64,000 bases of DNA. Origin: Glutinoglossum americanum. Taxonomy: Eukaryota; Ascomycota; Geoglossomycetes; Geoglossales; Geoglossaceae. The position numbers and the translations under genes are program-made. Shown piece by piece: positions 57,701 to 64,000 of the stretch. The notes under the pieces are model-generated. The model ran no database searches. It was not told the origin of the DNA and saw only the letters and a list, made by a program, of their open reading frames with translations. The stretch covers positions 44,273-108,272 of the forward strand of contig JAGHQL010000087.1 in assembly GCA_020080175.1 (NCBI GenBank), written 5' to 3'. How positions within the stretch are numbered: position 1 is the stretch's first letter; each line of letters opens with the position of its first letter.

Positions 57701-60563
57701 GGGGTGAGACTGCCAGAGGACGTAGCAGAATCCGCAATGGGTGTAGTCCCAGCGCCGTTCATCGGTGTGCGCTCGTCATCTTCCATACCATGGAACCTTG
57801 GGTTGAGTCCAGAGTGGCCTTGCCAAGGGCGCCCCTCCCCGAAAGATGTGATCAACTTCAACGATGTATTCTTGATCCTCGAGATGTTACCGGCTGCGGG
57901 GGGAGGAGATAGAGGCGGGCTTAGGATTCCTGCTGGTGACCATTGCCCCCCGATCAATTCGGGTTCCAGGCACGAAAAGCTAAAGGAACGATATCCGTCA
58001 GCACTCTCTGGGTGGCCAATTACCCAGAAAACTGGATACTATAAGCAACAAAATGCAGCTGGTTATACGCACCATCTAATTGCCAGTGTCGTGTGAGAGC
58101 GCTGCACGGCGTGTTCTCCCCATTTTTTCACCAGTGTAGCTTGGCGCCCCCAGTCATCCCGAAATACGAGACAGGCGAGAAGGACGGCTTCCCTATTCAA
58201 GGGGGGGAAAAAAAATGGTAAGCTAACGGGTTTTAAAATTCACGCATCGGGGTAAGCACGTACATATAAAATTTATGCGAGACATAGACTTCAACAGCAT
58301 CATGGTGATCCCCAAGACCGAGTAGAATGGCTGCCGCAGTATGGATATCGCCTTGAGCGAGAGTGCGTTTCACATAAGCTTGGGCAAGTGTCTTTTGATG
58401 GACTCCCATCGAGTTCAACGCCAAAAGCATCCAGTCAGTGGAGGTCATAGTATTCGACACCATAGAAGTCATCAGTTCCGGGTCCATATCGTCGCCAAGC
58501 CAGTTCGACAGAAGCACCATGCTGGGTGATCCCGGTGGGTGGCGTTTCACTGTGCGATAGAAGTCAGTGGAGGACACCAATTGTGAACATCAAACGACGT
58601 ACGCTCGTCTCGAATCAAATTCTCAATGTCATCGTCCCAGCCAAACAACACGCTAAGCATCTGCCTCCGGAGATCGTCGTCCGACATCCCATGTTGGCTG
58701 AACCCTTGAGGATAGCTGTGGGGGACGTCACTGAGCCTCGCTCTAGTGTATGGGAAAAGGTCCACCTTTTTGGGAGGTGGCTCCTCGGGGCTACGCATCA
58801 CTTCTTGCCGAAGACGGGAACCCCGGGGCCGGGAACGAGTGGATGCTGGTGAGGAGTTTCCTGTTGAGAGACTGTCACGGCTGGAGTGGAACGATGACCC
58901 CATGGACATTACGGTTCCATCATTGCTCGATAGAGTCGTGCTTTTTGAGGAGATCGACGAAGGGATGTGACGACGTCCTCCAGAAGACTGTGAGCTGATG
59001 GAAGCAGCTCTACTTTTGCTTCTGTAGGTAGAAGACACCGGGCTGGCCCCTGAGTGATCTTGTCGCTTCTCCTCAAGCCGATCCATCTCCTGTGATATCT
59101 GCTGGAGAGATGTCATAGGCTCCACCTCACTTACCGTGCTCTGCTGAAGTGAGGAGAAGGTTCCAGTCTCGCTGATAGCATCATGCGGTGTATGTTCCAG
59201 GGGCTGAGGCGGTGCGACGGCGGGAGCAGCAGATGCCGGTGCCTGAGCTAGCACTTTCTGCTCCTCGACGGATACAGGAGGTGACGGTGGCGCAACGACC
59301 GGGGGGTGCTGGACGTTGGCGACGAGCGTTGGCGGGTTCAAGTTGTACTGGAGTATGTTACTGTTCGAGCTAACGACGAACAATGTGGCGCTAGGACCAT
59401 GGATGGCAAGGCCTGTGACAACTTCAGGGGTCGAGACAGGTTCGTAAGACACATGTTTCGTGCGAACATCCCACATGGATGTCTTCCTGTAGGCAGAGAA
59501 CGTGAAATCAATATGAGTTAAGCGCGCGCTTTGGGGTTGATGCGTCATGCGACGTGAACTTACCCCTCGGAAAATTGCAAAATTCTTCCATTCTTCGACC
59601 AAGCCAACCAATTGGGACCGGGTTCAAATATTCCATCTGACTTGCTGAGAACCCGTACAACCCTCGCGGCGTCTTCGTTGGTCGTGGATTTAGCGACGCT
59701 CCAAACTCGGAGGTCGCCATCCAGTGTTTGGGTTGCCAGCATGTCTGACTTCTGCCGCGATGATGATGCATGCCAGGCTAGTGTGACGATTGGCGATGGT
59801 GCACGAGGAGTCATCAATGTGTGAAGAATCGTAAAGGATGGTTGTAGCGCAGCGATCAATATCGAGCCATTCATATACCTAACCGGGAGATGTCAGTCGA
59901 CGAAAATCAGACCAAAAAAATACACATTTCTCAAAATAAATTCAAAATGACCAAGGGAAATTATTCTCTTCTTACCCAATGGCGTATGTCCGGCAATCAG
60001 CAGCTGGCGCAAGAGCCGTAATGGGGTCGAAAATCGTCCGCGCAGAGATATGCTCCGAAGTGGATGGCTCGAACAGGATCACATTACCCTGCGAGTTACC
60101 TTTCCAAAGAGTTAGCCCAAGAAGCCCTCTTCAAAAGTAAAGAAGTCAGAACTGTACCGAATGCAACATTCCCATTCCTCATCCACGCTGCCACACGAAT
60201 ATGTTCGTAAGAGACGAATCGGGCGATCTCGTCGCCGGTCAAAACATCCCACACAATCGCAGCCTGGCCGGCGTCGTAGCTCACCACCAACCGGCCAGCT
60301 CCCCGCTCACTGAGATTGTCAACCGAGATCAATAGGACCTCCTCGGTGTGTCGCTGAAATCGCCTCTCAACGGTGAGTGTGTCGCGTTGAAGACAGATAA
60401 TTGCGGAACCGTGCGCGTATAGGAACATCGACGCTGTAGCAGCGCATGGCTCGAAGAACTTGGAGATGTCCGTGGAGAACATGACTGAGGTAGCATGCGC
60501 ACTCCCAGAACGCCCCGAGCCCAGGGACAACGAACGATTGCTTTCAAGCTTGCCAGTCGACAT
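54790..60563 (-). CDS. WD40/solenoid protein with long disordered Arg-Ser-rich tail
   Basis: Seven exons, 60563-60158, 60099-59976, 59878-59564, 59486-58603, 58549-58264, 58192-58073 and 57979-54790 (introns of 53-93 nt), are all in phase and give 1,774 residues. Residues ~1-350 form WD40-like blades (AIVWDVLTGDEIARF, DLRVWSVAK, TSMWDVRTKHVSY). A Ser/Pro linker follows, then at ~575-710 a helical segment (LSNWLGDDMDPELM, DWMLLALNSMGVHQ, AQGDIHTAAAILLGLGDHHDAVEVYVSHKFYM, EAVLLACLVF) recalling the alpha-solenoids that follow WD40 domains in Gemin5- and IFT-type proteins. The last ~1,060 residues are disordered, with SR/RS-rich stretches, poly-Pro and QPGGQPGG repeats, ending in a conserved-looking VRSINESVSSRMLAAAERLRSVSR. 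The same layout occurs in other Pezizomycotina; the function is unknown to me. An in-frame Met at 60,731 would add 56 residues. Confidence 0.82.
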
Positions 60564-63362
60564 GGCGGCGAGAGGTTGGAGTACACCTCGTGGCTCTAAA
60601 GCTATCAGTTGATCGCACTCCAAGAAGATGAGGGACCAGGAGTGCGGAGAGGGTTGAGACAGAAGCGCTAAGGCGGGAAAGACAGCGATCCCAATGCTAT
60701 GTATATCGGAAAATATAGACCGCACACACACCTACCAGTTTTCCCGTCTCGCTTCGAACGCAGGCTGCTGCAGTCGAAGGTCAAGGGTGGTAATCTATTA
60801 AACCAGCACCTCCCCGATCAAACCCGCCCCTCGAGTTGACAGTACTCTGCACTGGCCAGACCAAAAAGAGCCCTTTTCTGCAGCCCCACCTCGGCTCCAA
60901 GGGATCGAGCGAAGAGCTAATAATTGCCTCTCGAGACGCACGGGCTCTCTCAGAAGAAAATTGAACGGGTATAAAATAGGCGTGTGGCTGGATTTTGGTG
61001 TGATTAGAATGTAGCGTGCGTGAGACTAGGTACACCACACGCAGACACTTACACGCTAGAGCCGTGGGGTGGGTGAGGGGGGGTTGTGGTGGAGGTGGTG
61101 TGGTAGCAAGCAGTCGGGTGCAGAAACATGCAGAGAAACCGTAAAAGACATGCACCGATTTCGTGCCTATTCCTTCGACGTTGGGGGACGGGATCTGGCT
61201 AAGTAACGACTCAAAGGAAAAAAAGAGCCAAGGGCAGGGCGCTTATAACAGGGCCATCCGAAAATCTCTGAATGGCACGGTATCTTGATCCATGTGGTCC
61301 AACTGGGGGGGAGGGTGTGGAACAAGCCAGGACCAACAGAGAAATCCCGGGTAAAGAGCAGAACTACTAATTTTGACCCGTCTACTTTGATCGAAACGGT
61401 TTGGATGGTATATTATCTCGGAGCCGTGTGATCGCTGGGGAGGGAGTGCTTAGTGGGTCAAGCGGATTTAGTGGGTTGGGTTAGTTTGGGAGGGAAGAGG
61501 CCGGTTGTAGTCCCATAGCCGCTGGGAGCCAAAGCCACGGCGCCGAAGCGGAAAGCCATTGGGCAGCTGGGAAGTCGCTCGTCTCATGTGCTCGCATGGA
61601 GGAGCTGCATCGGCGGTTGAGTGGTGCCCGGGGGGGTTGGTAATGGCAAGAGGAAGAAGACGACACAACAGCAACAGACCAGGCACCATCCGTGCAGACG
61701 TTCGGCCAGCTTAAGCGAGAAGTACGGGTGTGGTCGCGGATTGGCCCGCATCAACACGCACACGAGGGTCCTGCACCTTCAATCACACTCTAGCGCATCC
61801 AATCGAGCGCTATTTCGGGGTCAAGACCCTGCATCTCAGACCCCGCCATCTCCCATTCGGCATGTACAAAGTATATACTTTATGGCAGCGCGTAGAGGGG
61901 AGAAGGCGCTGCATCATTGGAGCGAGAGGTGACAACCATCAACCCTCAACAAAAAGGTACGCCGTCTCAGAGTGATTTCCCCCCTGGTCCGTAAGAAAAA
62001 CCTCAAACCATAAAGCCAGACCGGCGTCTCAGCAAAATCCTCAATCCCAGGTAGATGGGACGAAATACAATCACGTCGAGTCCCATCCCGCAGCTCCATG
62101 TCAAAAAAAACCCAAGCGTGGGAAAAGGTAGAATGACCCTCTCTCTTCCCCCGGCCAACCGAACGGGTGATGACGGATACCGACGTGCCAGAGCAAGCAA
62201 GTAAGAAGCGGAAGAAGAAGAAGAAAAAAAAAAATACATCATCACGATCACCACCAAGGACGCGACATCCCGTCCGCTATCTACCTTACGTATCTTAGCG
62301 GGGGTCCGAATTCGCTATCAAATATATATACGCAGAGAGAGGCTAGTAGTACCCGCATCTGCTGTGCGACATTCAGCAACCTAAAAAATAATGCCCCTTC
62401 CATGCGAGATGCGAGGGCTTGTCTCTCGGGCGGAACATATCACCGACCTCGCCGCCTTCCCACATCAAGATCCGAGAAAGTAACGCGAAATCTGTCCAGG
62501 GATTAAGGGAGGAGAGACTCGTGCCCCAAGATTAACACTTGCGCCTTCTTGCCCCATTCCTTCCCGTCCCAACGCACATACATAACCCGCAATCTTGCCG
62601 TTACATACATAACCGCACGTACATACATGATGAACTTTAGACGAACACGACGATTGGGGGCGCGTCCGAGCGTCACTCACGTCAAGCCAGGAAAGCTCAT
62701 TGCGTTTGCGTTGCGTCGCGTCATCGCCGCGTTCAAAGCTGATTTCCTGAGCCAGCTCTCCCTATTGGGGCAACGGATAGAGCGGCCCCCGAAACAAATA
62801 TACATACCATCCATCATGCATGTATGCGCCGCTCTCCATATAGTAAGAAGCAAGAAGTAAGAAAGCCTTTCAAAATATATAAAACCACCACAGCCTACTC
62901 CAAAAAAGACTAGCATTTTTCAGCTCCACGTATCGAACAAACAATATTTATCCTATTACTCACTTGACACTGCCCCGCCGCCCCAATAACATAACCCGTC
63001 TAAAACCGAATCCCGAAAGTAAAAAATCCCCATCTCCAATCTCCCCCCGAGACCACTTCGCATCATCTCACCTCGTGTTGACTCCGCTCCACACACGACG
63101 ACACAAAAACGCCCAACAAATCTCCCGGGGGTTTTAGCACGCCCGGACCGAGCAGCCACACATTCTCTTTTCGGACGACCCGTGACCTATAGCATACGGT
63201 AGTATATATACACATACACACGCCCAAAAAGGGCAGAGGAAGAGAGAGACAGAGAGACAGGCACAGCAGCACGCCACCCATCCATCCATCCTAACCAGTC
63301 GAGTCAAGCACCCATCCATCCACCCATCCATACAACACCAGCACCAGTACCTCTCCCGTACA

Positions 63363-63384
63363 CAACAACAACAACAACAACAAC
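63363..63384. repeat. (CAA)n microsatellite
   Basis: About seven CAA units form part of a longer C/A-rich tract. Confidence 0.9.
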
Positions 63385-63899
63385 ACAGCCCGCCCAAGCC
63401 CAACCACCCCAATCCACCAAACGAAAACAACTCCCCTCCTCTCCCATCATCCCCAAAACCCCTCCAAGACTCTCAACCCTCCAAAAAAGAAAAAAAAAAA
63501 AAAAAGGCACAAAACAAAAAAGAAAACACCCACATCCCATCTCACGCGGGGTATACACAACCCTTTTCCCCTCAATATACACCCCGTTTCACATTGCACA
63601 CCCCCCCCCTAGCTAGCCTCCTCCTCCTCCCACACACACACGGGAAAAAAAATAAAATACAAAAAGAAGGTGGCTCGCTTTTTTTTCTTTTCTTTTCTTT
63701 TTTCTACTTTTACGCGCCCGCGCTAAATATGAGGGAGAGAAGAGGAAGGAAGGAAGGAAGAAAAGTAACATGGACGTGGTCGTCGTCGTGGTCGTCGTCG
63801 CCGGTTTCGACGATGCTGCCCTGGGCCCCCTGGGGAAAATCCCCACGCTTCGATCTGGAAGCCCACGCGGATCAGAGATCAGGGGAGGGGAGGAGGGGA

Positions 63900-63920
63900 G
63901 GGGGGGGGGGGGGGGGGGGG
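63900..63920. repeat. Poly-G run of about 21
   Basis: An uninterrupted G run is preceded by GGGGA-type repeats. Runs of this length are prone to assembly or sequencing length errors. Confidence 0.9.
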
Positions 63921-64000
63921 CGAGGGCGGTATTCCTTTTTTTTCTTTTCGATTTATGAAAAAAAAAAATTTTTTTCAAGTATTATCAGTGTGAAATGCGA

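Larger units (their letters stand above)
60564..64000. other. Long C-rich, microsatellite-rich region without a supported gene
   Basis: The left ~600 bp should be promoter and leader of the WD40/solenoid gene; a spliceable leader intron (donor GTAGGT near 60,736, acceptor near 60,667) is possible. Beyond ~61,450 there are only low-complexity tracts: G-rich GGGTTGGGTTAG at ~61,470, (CATC)n and (CAA)n around 63,280-63,384, pyrimidine runs, poly-A and poly-G. Open frames here mirror these tracts. It may be a long upstream/leader region of a rightward gene outside the window. Confidence 0.5.

Noticed and set aside
63134-63978. Several Cys-, Phe- and Gly-rich ORFs near the right end
   Set aside because: All come from CAA, CATC, poly-T and poly-G tracts. 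Their composition mirrors the tract and changes with the frame.

Overview
This is nuclear DNA of a filamentous ascomycete (Pezizomycotina); I cannot name the species. The evidence is the many short GT-AG introns (48-140 nt, often with a CTAAC- or CTGAC-like branch site near the 3' end), the conserved fungal protein families, the Fot1/pogo-type transposons, and AT-rich blocks whose decayed transposon reading frames carry stops of the C-to-T / G-to-A type expected from repeat-induced point mutation (RIP). All gene models below were built by eye from splice signals, reading phase and family resemblance.

Layout. (1) 1-28,104 is a gene-rich housekeeping block: MATE efflux carrier (-), Mch1-type MFS carrier (-), inositol polyphosphate kinase Kcs1 (-), an unrecognised proline/serine-rich protein (-), a membrane-anchored histidine-phosphatase-like protein without its catalytic histidine (+), the TTAGGG-binding factor Tbf1 (+), TFIID/SAGA subunit TAF10 (+), and a divergent pair: mitochondrial ribosomal protein Rsm19 (-, four tiny exons) and the DNA double-strand-break nuclease Mre11 (+, nine exons). 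(2) 28.5-35.3 kb is an AT-rich transposon graveyard: a decayed pogo-type transposase, a head-to-head pair of one LTR family forming a large palindrome, and an almost intact Fot1/pogo element (33,077-34,947) with about 60-bp terminal inverted repeats, a TA target duplication and two in-frame stops; it abuts a fragment of a STAND/NLR N-terminal domain. (3) 35.9-43.7 kb is a gene island: an intact NLR-like receptor (nucleoside-phosphorylase-like domain, NACHT ATPase, twelve nearly identical WD40 repeats), an HD-domain/nucleotide-kinase fusion protein, and a divergently transcribed cytidine deaminase. (4) 44-52 kb is a second AT-rich repeat block, with an F-box fragment, another decayed pogo transposase and, at 47,066-50,443, six solo LTRs of three families nested up to five levels deep. 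Target-site duplications mark five of the six insertions. The stack lies between inverted repeats of about 125 bp. (5) 52.2-64 kb holds a RING-finger gene, a doubtful small ORF, a 1,774-residue WD40/solenoid protein with a very long disordered arginine-serine-rich tail, and then about 3.4 kb of C-rich, microsatellite-rich DNA with no supported gene.

How the genes work together. Most housekeeping genes are unrelated neighbours. Two pairs share short divergent promoters: rsm19/mre11 (220 bp) and the HD-kinase fusion/cytidine deaminase (348 bp). The second pair looks like a pyrimidine-nucleotide salvage unit. The NLR gene sits between two RIP-affected blocks, a typical place for fast-evolving fungal incompatibility/immune-receptor genes; its near-identical WD40 repeats vary mainly at a few positions per repeat.
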